Assembly: GCF_001316435.1 (NCBI RefSeq)
Contig: NZ_JXLL01000005.1
Coordinates: 46,642-110,641, forward strand
Origin: Caloranaerobacter sp. TR13
Lineage (GTDB): Bacteria; Bacillota; Clostridia; Tissierellales; Thermohalobacteraceae
Reading direction: 5' to 3'
DNA: 64,000 nucleotides
Each line of letters starts with the position of its first letter. The stretch's first letter is position 1. The notes beneath the pieces are model-generated. The model saw only the letters and a program-made list of their open reading frames with translations. It did not search any database and was not told the DNA's origin. Below, piece by piece: positions 41,877 through 51,271 of the stretch. Position numbers and translations under genes: made by a program.

Positions 41877-43301
41877 ATGTTTCGAAAACTAAGGACAAGA
41901 TTAATACTAATTATTTTAGGAGCAACTTTTCTTTCTATAATATTAGTAAGCATAATAACTAATATAACTCTATTCAGGAAATTTGACATATATATGAAGG
42001 ATGAACTAACAAATAGGGTTAATGAAATTATTGGACTTATTAAATATACTTATTCAATAGATAATAAATGGACCGAAAAAAATCTGAATAATATCAGTAA
42101 GTCACCCCTTATAAATGGTTTTGATATAGTTATTAAAGACCTTGATGGTAATATTATTTTTACACATTATATGGAATCAGATATGTTTGAGATGCATAAT
42201 GAAATGATGGGAAAAATGGGATATGATATGATGCGTAAAATGGATAGATTTATGATGGGGGGGCCAATGAGAACAAGAAATTATGTGACCAAAAAATATA
42301 AAATAGAAGTTAATGGTAAAGATGTTGCAATAGCTGAGATTGGTTATTATGGTCCATTTTTAGTATCTAAAAGAGAATTAGAATTTGCAAGAGGAATAAA
42401 CAATTCAATTATTTATGCTGCAGTAATATCTTTATTTATTGCATTTATATTAGGAATTTATTCTTCTAAGATTATTTCAAAACCTATTCTAAAAATAACA
42501 AGAGCAGCTAATGATATACGAAGAGGTAATTTAGATACTAAAGTTTTAATATCTAATAATATAACAGAACTACAAGAACTTTCAAAATCAATAAACCATC
42601 TTGCAGAATCTTTAAAAGAGCAGGAATCATTAAGAAAAAGATTAACTGCGGATATATCTCATGAACTAAGAACGCCTTTAACTATATTACAAAGTCACAT
42701 TGAAGCAATAAGTGATGGTATTTGGGAACCTACACAAGAAAGATTAAATATTTGTAAAAGTGAAGTTGTTAGGTTAATTAAACTGGTAGAGCAATTAAAA
42801 TATTTAACAGATATAGAGAAACATAGAATTACGCTAGAAATTAAAAAAATTAATTTATCTAAATTATTAAATGAAATAATAGAAAGTTATAAGTATCAAT
42901 TTCAAAATAAAAATATTAAACTTAATAGTTTTGTAAAAGAAAATGTTTTTATAAATGCAGATAAAGATAAAGTAAGTCAAATAATTATTAATATACTTTC
43001 TAATGCTTTGAAATTTACAAATCCAGAAGGGCAAGTATATGTTGCTTTAGAAGAAAATGAAGAAAAGGTAAGTATAATTATTAAAGATACAGGTATAGGA
43101 ATACCTAAAAAAGATATACCTTATATATTTGAGAGGTTTTATAGAAGTGATAAATCAAGAAGTAGAAAAACTGGTGGTACAGGTATTGGTTTAACTATAG
43201 CTAAAACACTTGTTGAAGCTCATAATGGAAGAATAGAAGTAGAAAGTGAATTAGGTAAAGGAAGTAAGTTTACTGTAATATTTTATAAGGATTTAAAATA
43301 G
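41877..43301 (+). CDS. Sensor histidine kinase with Met-rich extracytoplasmic loop
   Basis: A 474-residue kinase. TM1 is at 9-30, the outer domain at 31-172, TM2 at 175-198 and HAMP at 198-250. HisKA has SHELRTPLT with His262, and HATPase has NILSNALKF, DTGIGIP and TGGTGIGLTIA. The outer domain contains 12 methionines in residues 99-131 (e.g. EMHNEMMGKMGYDMM), like Cu(I)/Ag(I)-binding motifs. This suggests direct metal sensing, as with CusS, though it is not the CusS fold by any clear motif (inference). Confidence 0.9.
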   Translation: MFRKLRTRLILIILGATFLSIILVSIITNITLFRKFDIYMKDELTNRVNEIIGLIKYTYSIDNKWTEKNLNNISKSPLINGFDIVIKDLDGNIIFTHYMESDMFEMHNEMMGKMGYDMMRKMDRFMMGGPMRTRNYVTKKYKIEVNGKDVAIAEIGYYGPFLVSKRELEFARGINNSIIYAAVISLFIAFILGIYSSKIISKPILKITRAANDIRRGNLDTKVLISNNITELQELSKSINHLAESLKEQESLRKRLTADISHELRTPLTILQSHIEAISDGIWEPTQERLNICKSEVVRLIKLVEQLKYLTDIEKHRITLEIKKINLSKLLNEIIESYKYQFQNKNIKLNSFVKENVFINADKDKVSQIIINILSNALKFTNPEGQVYVALEENEEKVSIIIKDTGIGIPKKDIPYIFERFYRSDKSRSRKTGGTGIGLTIAKTLVEAHNGRIEVESELGKGSKFTVIFYKDLK

Positions 43302-43374
43302 AAAAAGTAGTCTTACAATTTATGTTTTACTACACTTAGTGTGTAGGATTTGATACATGTATTAGAAGAATGAA

Positions 43375-43404
43375 CTGATAATCTTTGTGATTATCAGTTT
43401 TTTT
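43375..43404 (+). terminator. Terminator after the two-component system
   Basis: CTGATAATC and GATTATCAG form a 9-bp stem around TTTGT, followed by seven T residues. Confidence 0.88.
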
Positions 43405-43511
43405 GATGACTTTATAAGGTGGATTTAATAGATTTATTAAATTTTAATTCTTGTTGGTATGAAAATTGCAAATAATATTATATATACTTCTTTATGAAGG
43501 AAGTGATGTTA

Positions 43512-43760
43512 ATGATTTTATTTGCATATTTTGCTTTGGGTATAATTGTTTATTTTTTATCATCAATAGATAAAGAATATAAATTTAGTAAGCATAAAGC
43601 AAAATGTATATATTGTAAAAAGGAGGTTGAATATGAGTCGATTTACTGTCCCTATTGCAATGAAAAGCTCAAGAAAAGATGTGAAACTTGTGGTAGATTA
43701 ATAGAGATTAATTGGCGATATTGCCCGTTTTGTAGAGATGATAAAAATAAAAACTATTAA
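43512..43760 (+). CDS. Small membrane-anchored zinc-ribbon protein
   Basis: An 82-residue protein with one N-terminal membrane helix (about 2-20) and four CxxC knuckles: CIYCKK, YCPYCN, RCETCG and YCPFCR, i.e. a double zinc ribbon facing the cytoplasm. The start is uncertain among closely spaced ATG/GTG codons; the one used is eight bases after the GGAAG part of the ribosome binding site. It precedes a DUF2933 gene by 12 bases. Function is unknown. Confidence 0.7.
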   Translation: MILFAYFALGIIVYFLSSIDKEYKFSKHKAKCIYCKKEVEYESIYCPYCNEKLKKRCETCGRLIEINWRYCPFCRDDKNKNY

Positions 43761-43772
43761 AGAGGTGTTACT

Positions 43773-44012
43773 ATGGATAAAGGAAAACATGGACAAGTCA
43801 AGCATTTATTTATAATGCTATTATCATGCTTAATACCAATTGGATTGATAATATTGTTAACCAATTTTGATAGAAGGCCAAATAATTATTATTGGCTTGT
43901 ATTTTTATTATGTCCTTTAATGCATGTATTTATGATGATAAGAATGCACAAAAACGGTAATGAAGATCAATCTAATAATCAAGAAAATGAGAAAATAGAA
44001 GACATAGATTAA
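43773..44012 (+). CDS. DUF2933 family small membrane protein
   Basis: A 79-residue protein with two membrane helices (about 12-30 and 39-57), the second containing LLCPLMHVFMMIRMH, the Cys-Pro-x-Met-His signature of DUF2933. The tail is Asn/Glu-rich and acidic. The family often lies near copper genes; the CPLMH motif could bind Cu(I) (inference). The start follows AAAGAGGTG. It is 21 bases upstream of the spermidine-synthase-like gene. Confidence 0.72.
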   Translation: MDKGKHGQVKHLFIMLLSCLIPIGLIILLTNFDRRPNNYYWLVFLLCPLMHVFMMIRMHKNGNEDQSNNQENEKIEDID

Positions 44013-44033
44013 GATGACGGAAAGGAGATTCAA

Positions 44034-46292
44034 ATGAATAGTTTAAGTCATAAAAATATATTATTAGAATTATTAGCAATTTTTTTCTTATCAATATCAT
44101 TGTTTGTATATGAAATGTTAATTACAAGATTATTTTCAACAATATTATTTTACCATTTTGTATTTTTGACGATATCATTAGCTGTATTGGGATTATGTTT
44201 TGGGGGATTAATTATTTATAAAACTAGAAAAAAATATTCACTAGAAAAACTAGCTTTGACATTAGCTTTTTCTTTTTTTATTAGTATTATTATAATTTAT
44301 AAGTTACCTTATATAAAGATTTATTTAATCTATTCACTTATAACTAGCATACCTTTTGTTATAGGAGGAATGATATTAGCATTAGTATTTCTAAAGTATA
44401 GTAGTATTAGTAATAAACTATATTTTGCAGATCTATTAGGTTCTACATTAGGAAGTGTTATTATAATACCTTTAATGGATAATTTGAGTTTTATGAGGAC
44501 TTTGTTTGTTATTATTATCTTTAGCATATTTTCAGGTGTTTTATTTAGTATTAAGTTTGGAACTAAAAAAATGAAATATGTTTTAATATCATTCTTAATT
44601 TTAACAAGTACATTATTAATACAGAAGAATATTTTATTAGAATTAGAAAACAATTTTACTTCATATCTTACAAGCCCAATAACAGTCATTGAACATATTA
44701 GACAAAATAGTAATGAAGAAGTAAATATAGTATTTTCTAGTTGGGATTCTATTTCTAGAACTGATGTAATAGAGAATAATGATAGAGAAAAAATAATCAT
44801 AACAGATGGGGGAGCAAGTGCTCCAATGATAAGGTTTAATGGTAACCTTGATGAAGTAAGTTATCTAAAAGAAGAGATTAATTATTTACCATTTACTATC
44901 GGTAATAATGAAGATACGTTACTGATTGGTCCAGGTGGAGGAAAAGATGTTTTACTTGCAATTTTAGGAGGTAGTAAAAATATAGATGCTGTAGAAATAA
45001 ATTCTTCAATAGTGGATACTGTTAATGCTTATAAAGATTTTAATGGTGATATTTACAATTATGAGGGTGTTAATTTATTTGTTGAAGACGGTAGAACTTT
45101 TATTGAAAATACAAATAAAAAATATAATAATATTTATTTATCAATGGTAATGTCAAAAGCAATCGGTTATGGTGGCTTAAGTTTAACAGAAAATTTTTTA
45201 TATACAAAAGAAGCGTTTAAAATTTATTTTGATCATTTAAAAGATGATGGCTATTTAAGCTTTATGTTTCATGGCACATTTGATATGGTAAGAGGAATAA
45301 ATACTGGTATTGAAACTCTTTTGGATGCTGGTGTTAATCAAAAAGATATTTTAAAACATTTTATAGTGATTAATAATATAACAAACTCGATGATGGAAAA
45401 GCATGAAAACAGAATAAATATGCCTATTGTTATTTTTAAGAAAAAACCTTTTACAACAGAAGAAATTGAAAATATATATAATGCAGCAGTAAAGCAGGAC
45501 AGAATTATTCTAAATATGCCAGGTATTAAAAATATGGATTTATATGAAGATTTGGTTTTAGGAAAATGGACACTTGAAGAAATGTACGATAAATTATATT
45601 TTAATGCAAAACCTACAATAGATAATAAACCGTTTTTTTATGATTTCAAAAAAGGTGTACCTAATATATTACAAATTCTAATCATTCTAATAAGCATAAT
45701 TATAGTAGCATTATTTAGAACTTTTACTCGTAATATACGTGATTTAAGACCATTATTTTATTTTAGTGCAATAGGAATAGGATTTATGCTAATAGAAATA
45801 TCTTTAATTCAGAAAAGTATATTATTATTAGGTAATCCAATACGCGCTTTTAGTTATACAGTATTTTCTCTATTATTGAGCTGTGGTATAGGTAGTTATT
45901 TTAGTAATAAGAAAATATTCAAGACTACCATTAAGCATAGAGATATAGTTTTCATTTTTATACCTATTTTGATTATATCTTTATTAATTATATTGCCTAA
46001 TAGTGTAAAACTATATAAGGATTTTAAAGAAATATATAAATTATTAATATTAACAATAACTTTGTTTCCACTTGGATTTTTTATGGGAATGGCTTTTCCA
46101 AAAGGAATACTAAGATTGAAAGACAAAGAACAAGAAGAATATATACCACTTATGTTGGGTGTAAATGGAATTATGTCTGTTATGGGTTCTGTACTTTCTC
46201 TAATAATATCTATGAATTTCGGTTTTACAATAACTATGCTATTTGGAGCATTGATGTATTTATCTATATTTATATTCAAATTATTGGAATAA
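44034..46292 (+). CDS. Polytopic membrane protein with spermidine-synthase-like Rossmann domain
   Basis: A 752-residue protein. Residues 10-195 have about six membrane helices. Residues 255-470 resemble spermidine synthase, with LLIGPGGGKDVLLAILGGSKNI, VEINSSIVD and EDGRTFIE. A C-terminal block of seven or so helices follows (from about 540). The catalytic D-x-x-D-P segment of true aminopropyltransferases is replaced by YLSMVMSKAIGYG, so polyamine synthesis is doubtful. Such membrane-embedded spermidine-synthase-like proteins are widespread but uncharacterised. GGAAAGGAG precedes the ATG. Confidence 0.75.
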   Translation: MNSLSHKNILLELLAIFFLSISLFVYEMLITRLFSTILFYHFVFLTISLAVLGLCFGGLIIYKTRKKYSLEKLALTLAFSFFISIIIIYKLPYIKIYLIYSLITSIPFVIGGMILALVFLKYSSISNKLYFADLLGSTLGSVIIIPLMDNLSFMRTLFVIIIFSIFSGVLFSIKFGTKKMKYVLISFLILTSTLLIQKNILLELENNFTSYLTSPITVIEHIRQNSNEEVNIVFSSWDSISRTDVIENNDREKIIITDGGASAPMIRFNGNLDEVSYLKEEINYLPFTIGNNEDTLLIGPGGGKDVLLAILGGSKNIDAVEINSSIVDTVNAYKDFNGDIYNYEGVNLFVEDGRTFIENTNKKYNNIYLSMVMSKAIGYGGLSLTENFLYTKEAFKIYFDHLKDDGYLSFMFHGTFDMVRGINTGIETLLDAGVNQKDILKHFIVINNITNSMMEKHENRINMPIVIFKKKPFTTEEIENIYNAAVKQDRIILNMPGIKNMDLYEDLVLGKWTLEEMYDKLYFNAKPTIDNKPFFYDFKKGVPNILQILIILISIIIVALFRTFTRNIRDLRPLFYFSAIGIGFMLIEISLIQKSILLLGNPIRAFSYTVFSLLLSCGIGSYFSNKKIFKTTIKHRDIVFIFIPILIISLLIILPNSVKLYKDFKEIYKLLILTITLFPLGFFMGMAFPKGILRLKDKEQEEYIPLMLGVNGIMSVMGSVLSLIISMNFGFTITMLFGALMYLSIFIFKLLE

Positions 46293-46422
46293 ATAAGATA
46301 ATTACTATTCAAATAAGTATTTAAGGAAGAAATAATTTATATAAAAAATAAGCTAAAAAAAGTCGAAAAAATGATAGATATGATTTTTAATGGGTAATAT
46401 AAAAATATAAATAGATATATAC

Positions 46423-46451
46423 TTGATTAAATAATAAGTATGTGTTATAAT
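46423..46451 (+). promoter_or_regulatory. Sigma-A promoter of copA
   Basis: TTGATT and TATAAT are separated by exactly 17 bases. The predicted start site falls at the CsoR-like palindrome. Confidence 0.75.
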
Positions 46452-46458
46452 CAAAATA

Positions 46459-46480
46459 ACCCACCCCTTATGGGGAGGGA
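46459..46480 (+). promoter_or_regulatory. CsoR-like copper operator
   Basis: ACCCCTTATGGGGAG has CCCC/GGGG arms around TTAT, resembling the C-tract/G-tract operators bound by CsoR-family copper repressors. It sits immediately downstream of the -10 element, where a repressor would block transcription. No csoR gene is present in this window. Confidence 0.65.
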
Positions 46481-46534
46481 GGCATTATGAAATAATTTAT
46501 TATATAAAAGGATAAAGGAGGAGGGAAAACTGAT

Positions 46535-48991
46535 ATGAGAGAAGCAATGCTAAAAATTAATGGTATGACTTGTGCATCATGCGCAAAAGCTATTGAAAAA
46601 AGCGTAAATAAACTTAATGGGGTAGAAGCTGCTAACGTAAATTTTGCTACAGAAAAGTTAAAAGTTAAATTTGATGAATCAAAAGTTAGTATAAGTGATA
46701 TAAAAAATGCGGTAAAAGATGCAGGATATAGTGCAGATGAAGAAGTAGATGTTAGAGAAGTTATAATACCAATTGGTGGTATGACTTGTGCTTCCTGTGC
46801 AAAGGCTATTGAAAAAGAAATAAACAAATTAGAAGGAGTAAAACAAGTAAGTGTAAATTTTGCTACAGAAAGAGCTAGTGTTAAATATGATCCTTATAAA
46901 ACAAGGATTTCTGATATAAAAACAGCTATAAAGAAAGCTGGTTACGAAGCACTTGAGATTGAAACACAAACTGAAGATGTAGAGAAACAACGCAGAATAA
47001 AAGAAATGAATACACTTTGGAGAAAATTTGTAACATCAGCTATATTTACAGTACCACTTTTATACATAGCGATGGGACATCTAATAGGACTACCATTACC
47101 AAAAGTAATTGATCCATCTATAAATCCATTAAACTTTGTATTAGTACAGTTTTTATTAACAATTCCAATAGTTATAGCTGGTAATAAGTTTTACACAGTA
47201 GGTTTTAAAGCATTAATTAGAAAGAATCCTAACATGGATTCACTAATAGCTATTGGTACATCTGCAGCAATTTTATATGGAATATATGGTATATATGAGA
47301 TTATACAAGGAAATGTACAATATGCACAAGATATATATTTTGAAACTGCAGGAGTAATTATTACACTTATATTATTAGGTAAATATTTAGAATCTGTTAC
47401 AAAAGGTAAGACTTCTGAAGCGATTAAGAAATTGATGGGATTACAACCAAAGACTGCTACAGTAATACAAGATGGAAAAGAAAAAACTATACCTATAGAA
47501 GAAGTTGAAGTTGGGGACATTATCTTAGTAAAACCTGGTGAAAAGATAGCAGTTGATGGAATTGTTATAGAAGGACATACATCAGTAGATGAATCGATGC
47601 TTACTGGTGAAAGTATGCCAGTTGAAAAAAATGTCGGAGATAAGGTAATAGGTGCAACTTTAAATAAAAATGGAACAATTAAATTTAAAGCTACAAAGGT
47701 TGGTAAAGATACTGCATTGGCTCAAATAATAAAACTTGTTGAAGACGCACAAGGTTCAAAAGCTCCAATAGCGAAGTTGGCAGATGTTATTTCAGGATAT
47801 TTTGTACCTATTGTAATTGTAATAGCAATTTTATCAGGTTTGGCATGGTATATATCAGGTGCAACACCTGTGTTCGCCTTAACAATTTTTATCGCAGTAC
47901 TAGTTATAGCATGCCCTTGTGCACTTGGATTAGCTACACCAACAGCAATAATGGTTGGAACTGGAAAAGGCGCAGAATATGGAGTATTAATTAAAGGTGG
48001 AGAGCCATTAGAAACAGCTCATAAAATAGATACTATAGTATTTGATAAAACAGGAACTATAACAAAGGGTAAACCAGCTGTAACAGATATTATAACAATA
48101 GATGGATTTGATAAAGATGAACTATTAGTAATTGCTGCATCTGCGGAAAAAGGATCTGAGCATCCACTAGGTGAAGCAATTGTAAAAAAAGCAGAGGAAA
48201 AAGAACTACAATTGAAAAAAATAGAAAAATTCCAAGCTATACCAGGACATGGTATAGAAGTTACGATAGAAGGTAAAGACATACTTTTAGGAAATAAAAA
48301 ACTAATGAATGATAGAAATATTGAAATAACTCTTCAAGAAGAGTCTGACAGACTTGCAAATGAAGGTAAGACACCAATGTTTGTTGCTATTAATAATAAA
48401 CTAGTTGGTATCATAGCAGTAGCAGACGTAGTGAAGGAAAGTAGTGTAGAAGCCATTAAGAAACTTCATAGTATGGGAATAGAAGTAGCAATGATTACTG
48501 GTGATAATAGAAGAACAGCTGAAGCTATAGCTAGACAAGTAGGAATAGATATAGTTTTAGCTGAGGTTTTACCACAAGATAAGGCTAATGAAGTTAAAAA
48601 GCTTCAAGAAAAAGGTAAAAAAGTTGCAATGGTTGGAGATGGTATAAATGATGCTCCTGCATTAGCACAAGCTGACGTTGGTATTGCTATTGGTTCTGGT
48701 ACAGATGTTGCTATGGAATCAGCAGACATAGTGTTGATGAAGAGTGACCTTATGGATGTAGTAACAGCTATTCAGCTAAGTAAAGCTACAATAAGAAATA
48801 TAAAACAAAATTTATTCTGGGCATTTGCATACAATGCAGCAGGTATCCCAATAGCAGCAGGACTATTGTATATATTTGGAGGACCAAAACTAAATCCAAT
48901 GTTTGCAGCAGCTGCTATGTCACTTAGTTCAGTTTCAGTATTATCAAATGCTTTAAGATTAAAAGGCTTTAAGCCAGCTAAAAATAAATAA
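46535..48991 (+). CDS. copA: Copper-exporting P-type ATPase
   Basis: An 818-residue P1B-1 ATPase exporting Cu(I). Two N-terminal heavy-metal domains carry GMTCASC (near residues 9 and 86). The actuator loop has TGES, the membrane metal site ACPCALG, the phosphorylation motif DKTGTIT, the P1B His-Pro in EHPLGEA, and the hinge [11 protein letters not shown]. The last helices carry [11 protein letters not shown] and [15 protein letters not shown] (M-x-x-S-S), specific for Cu(I). AAAGGAGGAGGG precedes the ATG. The copZ gene follows 23 bases later. Confidence 0.96.
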   Translation: MREAMLKINGMTCASCAKAIEKSVNKLNGVEAANVNFATEKLKVKFDESKVSISDIKNAVKDAGYSADEEVDVREVIIPIGGMTCASCAKAIEKEINKLEGVKQVSVNFATERASVKYDPYKTRISDIKTAIKKAGYEALEIETQTEDVEKQRRIKEMNTLWRKFVTSAIFTVPLLYIAMGHLIGLPLPKVIDPSINPLNFVLVQFLLTIPIVIAGNKFYTVGFKALIRKNPNMDSLIAIGTSAAILYGIYGIYEIIQGNVQYAQDIYFETAGVIITLILLGKYLESVTKGKTSEAIKKLMGLQPKTATVIQDGKEKTIPIEEVEVGDIILVKPGEKIAVDGIVIEGHTSVDESMLTGESMPVEKNVGDKVIGATLNKNGTIKFKATKVGKDTALAQIIKLVEDAQGSKAPIAKLADVISGYFVPIVIVIAILSGLAWYISGATPVFALTIFIAVLVIACPCALGLATPTAIMVGTGKGAEYGVLIKGGEPLETAHKIDTIVFDKTGTITKGKPAVTDIITIDGFDKDELLVIAASAEKGSEHPLGEAIVKKAEEKELQLKKIEKFQAIPGHGIEVTIEGKDILLGNKKLMNDRNIEITLQEESDRLANEGKTPMFVAINNKLVGIIAVADVVKESSVEAIKKLHSMGIEVAMITGDNRRTAEAIARQVGIDIVLAEVLPQDKANEVKKLQEKGKKVAMVGDGINDAPALAQADVGIAIGSGTDVAMESADIVLMKSDLMDVVTAIQLSKATIRNIKQNLFWAFAYNAAGIPIAAGLLYIFGGPKLNPMFAAAAMSLSSVSVLSNALRLKGFKPAKNK

Positions 48992-49014
48992 ATAAAAATT
49001 TAGGAGGGGTTATT

Positions 49015-49224
49015 ATGAAAAAAACAATTGTTATTGAAGGAATGACTTGTGGACATTGCGCAGGTCGTGTAAAGAAAGAATTAGAAAATGTATGTGGAGT
49101 TAAAGTTGCTGATGTTGATGTTGCAGAGAAAAAGGCAGTAGTAGAGTTAGCACATGAAGTAGATGATTCTAAATTAGCAAAAGCAGTTGAAGAAGCAGGT
49201 TATAAAGCTGTATCAATAGAGTAA
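49015..49224 (+). CDS. copZ: Copper chaperone CopZ
   Basis: A 69-residue heavy-metal-associated domain with the Cu(I) site GMTCGHC at residues 10-16 and the ferredoxin-like beta-alpha-beta-beta-alpha-beta pattern ending EAGYKAVSIE. It passes copper to the N-terminal domains of CopA. The GHC form (versus ASC in CopA) is usual for clostridial CopZ. GGAGGGG precedes the ATG and a terminator follows the stop by two bases. Confidence 0.93.
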   Translation: MKKTIVIEGMTCGHCAGRVKKELENVCGVKVADVDVAEKKAVVELAHEVDDSKLAKAVEEAGYKAVSIE

Positions 49225-49226
49225 TG

Positions 49227-49250
49227 TAGAGCTCCTATATGGAGCTCTAT
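49227..49250 (+). terminator. Terminator-like hairpin after copZ
   Basis: TAGAGCTCC and GGAGCTCTA pair around TATAT; the following tract is only TTAAATAT, so it is a weak terminator or an RNA-stability element. Confidence 0.65.
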
Positions 49251-49343
49251 TAAATATAAACTAAATAGTAAATTTTAGAAAATTAGAATGAAAAATTTGG
49301 TATTATCTAATAAATCATTTTATTTATTAAAAGGAGGAAAAAA

Positions 49344-49652
49344 ATGAATATATTACTAGCTATAGGATTTGTAGTATTGATGTTTTATATGATGAGAAGA
49401 GGTGGAGGATGTTGTGGAGGCCACTCACATGGTAGTCATACAACACATCAGCATCATAGTGAACACGACATGCATAAAGATAACCACAACAATATGCACG
49501 CATTAGATACAGCTAAAGACCCTGTATGTGGTATGTATGTTAGTAAGAGTAACTCAATAAGAAAAACTATTAATGGCCACACATATTATTTTTGTAGTAG
49601 GGAATGTGAAGAAAAATTTAGCGAAAAGAAATTATTTAACAATGTTAAATAG
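49344..49652 (+). CDS. YHS-domain membrane protein with His-rich region
   Basis: A 102-residue protein: membrane helix at residues 2-18, a Gly-Cys-His-rich stretch (GGGCCGGHSHGSH, about 20-55) and a C-terminal YHS domain (DPVCGMYVSK ... YYFCSRECEEKF). YHS domains accompany copper ATPases and hold metals through their cysteines. The His tract probably adds metal capacity. It is a separate transcription unit from copZ, with AAAAGGAGG before the ATG and a strong terminator after it. Confidence 0.88.
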   Translation: MNILLAIGFVVLMFYMMRRGGGCCGGHSHGSHTTHQHHSEHDMHKDNHNNMHALDTAKDPVCGMYVSKSNSIRKTINGHTYYFCSRECEEKFSEKKLFNNVK

Positions 49653-49687
49653 CATAGTACTAGTGTTATATACAATATTTCTAATTT

Positions 49688-49719
49688 AAAGGATGGATTT
49701 AAAAATCTATCCTTTTTTT
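49688..49719 (+). terminator. Terminator after the YHS gene
   Basis: AAAGGATGGATTT pairs with AAATCTATCCTTT (one G-U), followed by seven T residues. Confidence 0.88.
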
Positions 49720-49811
49720 GTTCCAAAATTATAAATATTATGTATTATAATAACTATTAGAGATATTTAAAAAAATCCATATGGAATATATACCTTTAAA
49801 GGAGAATTAAA

Positions 49812-51227
49812 ATGAAGAGATTTAGTAAAAAAGAGATAATAGACATTATTTTTATTAGTATAAGTATTGTGATTATAACAATGCTTCATTATTCAATTAT
49901 ACCAGCTAGATGGGATATACACGATTTCCACAGGAGATTATTTTATATTCCCATAATAATTTCTTCATTTAAATTCAGATTAAAGGGAGGGCTATTTACA
50001 TCAATAATAGTTTCTATCTTATATGGTACACCTTTAATCTTTCCAGAGATATTATCATTACAGAAAATAAATATGTCTATTTTAAATCATTTTTTAGAAA
50101 TAGTTATGTTTATTTTTATAGGTACGGTTACTGGATTTTTAGTTGAAGCAGATTTCAAAAAGAAAAAGATATTAGAGATGCAGATTAGAAAATTGACCGA
50201 TCTTGAAAATTTTACTCAAAATATATTAGATAGTATAACTAATGTTCTTATAGCAGTTGATAAAGATTTAAAAATACAATTGATAAATAAAGAAGGAAAA
50301 AAATTATTAGGTTTAGATGAAACATGCATAGGTAAGGGATTAGATATTTTATTTGTAGAGTATGATAAGATTGAAAAAACTTTAAAAGATGTACTGACTT
50401 TTAATAAAAAAGTGAATATTGTTACTAAATGTAATTCAAAAGATAAAACTAATATTTATGTAAAATTATTTGCTTATCCATTGCATAATATCCTAAATAG
50501 AATAGAAGGAGTAGTTATTGTACTTGAGGATATTTCGCAGATAAGGAAATTAGAAAATCAAGTGAGGAGAGCAGAAAAACTATCAGCAGTTGGACAGCTT
50601 GCATCTGGGATTGCTCATGAAATAAGGAATCCATTAGGAATTATAAAGACTATATCTCAGACTGTAGTTAAAGATATAGAAAATGCTGAAATAAAAGAGG
50701 GTCTCGAAATTATAGTTCATGAAGTAGATAGAGCTAATATGGTAATTAAAGGCTTGTTGGATTTTGCTAAGCCTAATGTAAATCAGATAAAAACTCAAAG
50801 TATAGATAAACTTATAAAAGAAGTAATCATGCTTACTAAAAAGTATGCTCAACAACATGGTGTTAAAATTATCTATACATCTAAAGTAGATATAAAGATA
50901 TTAATAGATGCAGAAAAAATAAAACAAGCTTTTATAAATATTATATTCAATTCTGTACAAGCAATGCCTGAAGGAGGTTGTTTAAACATAAGTTTAAATA
51001 TAAAAGATAATTGGGTTAAGGTATCATTTGAAGATAACGGGACAGGTATACAGAGAAATGAACTGGAAAAAATATTTGAACCGTTTTATACAACTAAAGA
51101 TACTGGAACTGGACTTGGATTATCTATAACTCATAGAATTATTGATGAACATGGTGGATATATTGAAGTTTCTAGCAAACCAGGAATTGGTACAAAATTT
51201 GATATTTTTTTACCAACTAAATTATAA
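49812..51227 (+). CDS. NtrB/AtoS-type sensor histidine kinase
   Basis: A 471-residue kinase. Residues 10-115 hold four to five membrane helices; a PAS domain follows (about 135-245, FTQNILDSITNVLIAVDKD). HisKA has SGIAHEIRNPLGI and HATPase has NIIFNSVQAMPEGG, DNGTGI and GTGLGLSI. The HEIRNPL form and PAS layout are those of kinases that pair with NtrC-type, sigma-54-dependent regulators. No regulator is adjacent, so the activator at 36083-37432 is a candidate partner (inference). A terminator follows. Confidence 0.9.
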   Translation: MKRFSKKEIIDIIFISISIVIITMLHYSIIPARWDIHDFHRRLFYIPIIISSFKFRLKGGLFTSIIVSILYGTPLIFPEILSLQKINMSILNHFLEIVMFIFIGTVTGFLVEADFKKKKILEMQIRKLTDLENFTQNILDSITNVLIAVDKDLKIQLINKEGKKLLGLDETCIGKGLDILFVEYDKIEKTLKDVLTFNKKVNIVTKCNSKDKTNIYVKLFAYPLHNILNRIEGVVIVLEDISQIRKLENQVRRAEKLSAVGQLASGIAHEIRNPLGIIKTISQTVVKDIENAEIKEGLEIIVHEVDRANMVIKGLLDFAKPNVNQIKTQSIDKLIKEVIMLTKKYAQQHGVKIIYTSKVDIKILIDAEKIKQAFINIIFNSVQAMPEGGCLNISLNIKDNWVKVSFEDNGTGIQRNELEKIFEPFYTTKDTGTGLGLSITHRIIDEHGGYIEVSSKPGIGTKFDIFLPTKL

Positions 51228-51238
51228 AATCTAATCTA

Positions 51239-51268
51239 AAAAGGCTATCTCGATCGAGATAGCCTTTT
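51239..51268. terminator. Bidirectional terminator between the kinase gene and hcp
   Basis: AAAAGGCTATCTCG and CGAGATAGCCTTTT form a 14-bp palindrome. It lies just past both convergent stop codons. Confidence 0.88.
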
Positions 51269-51271
51269 AGA

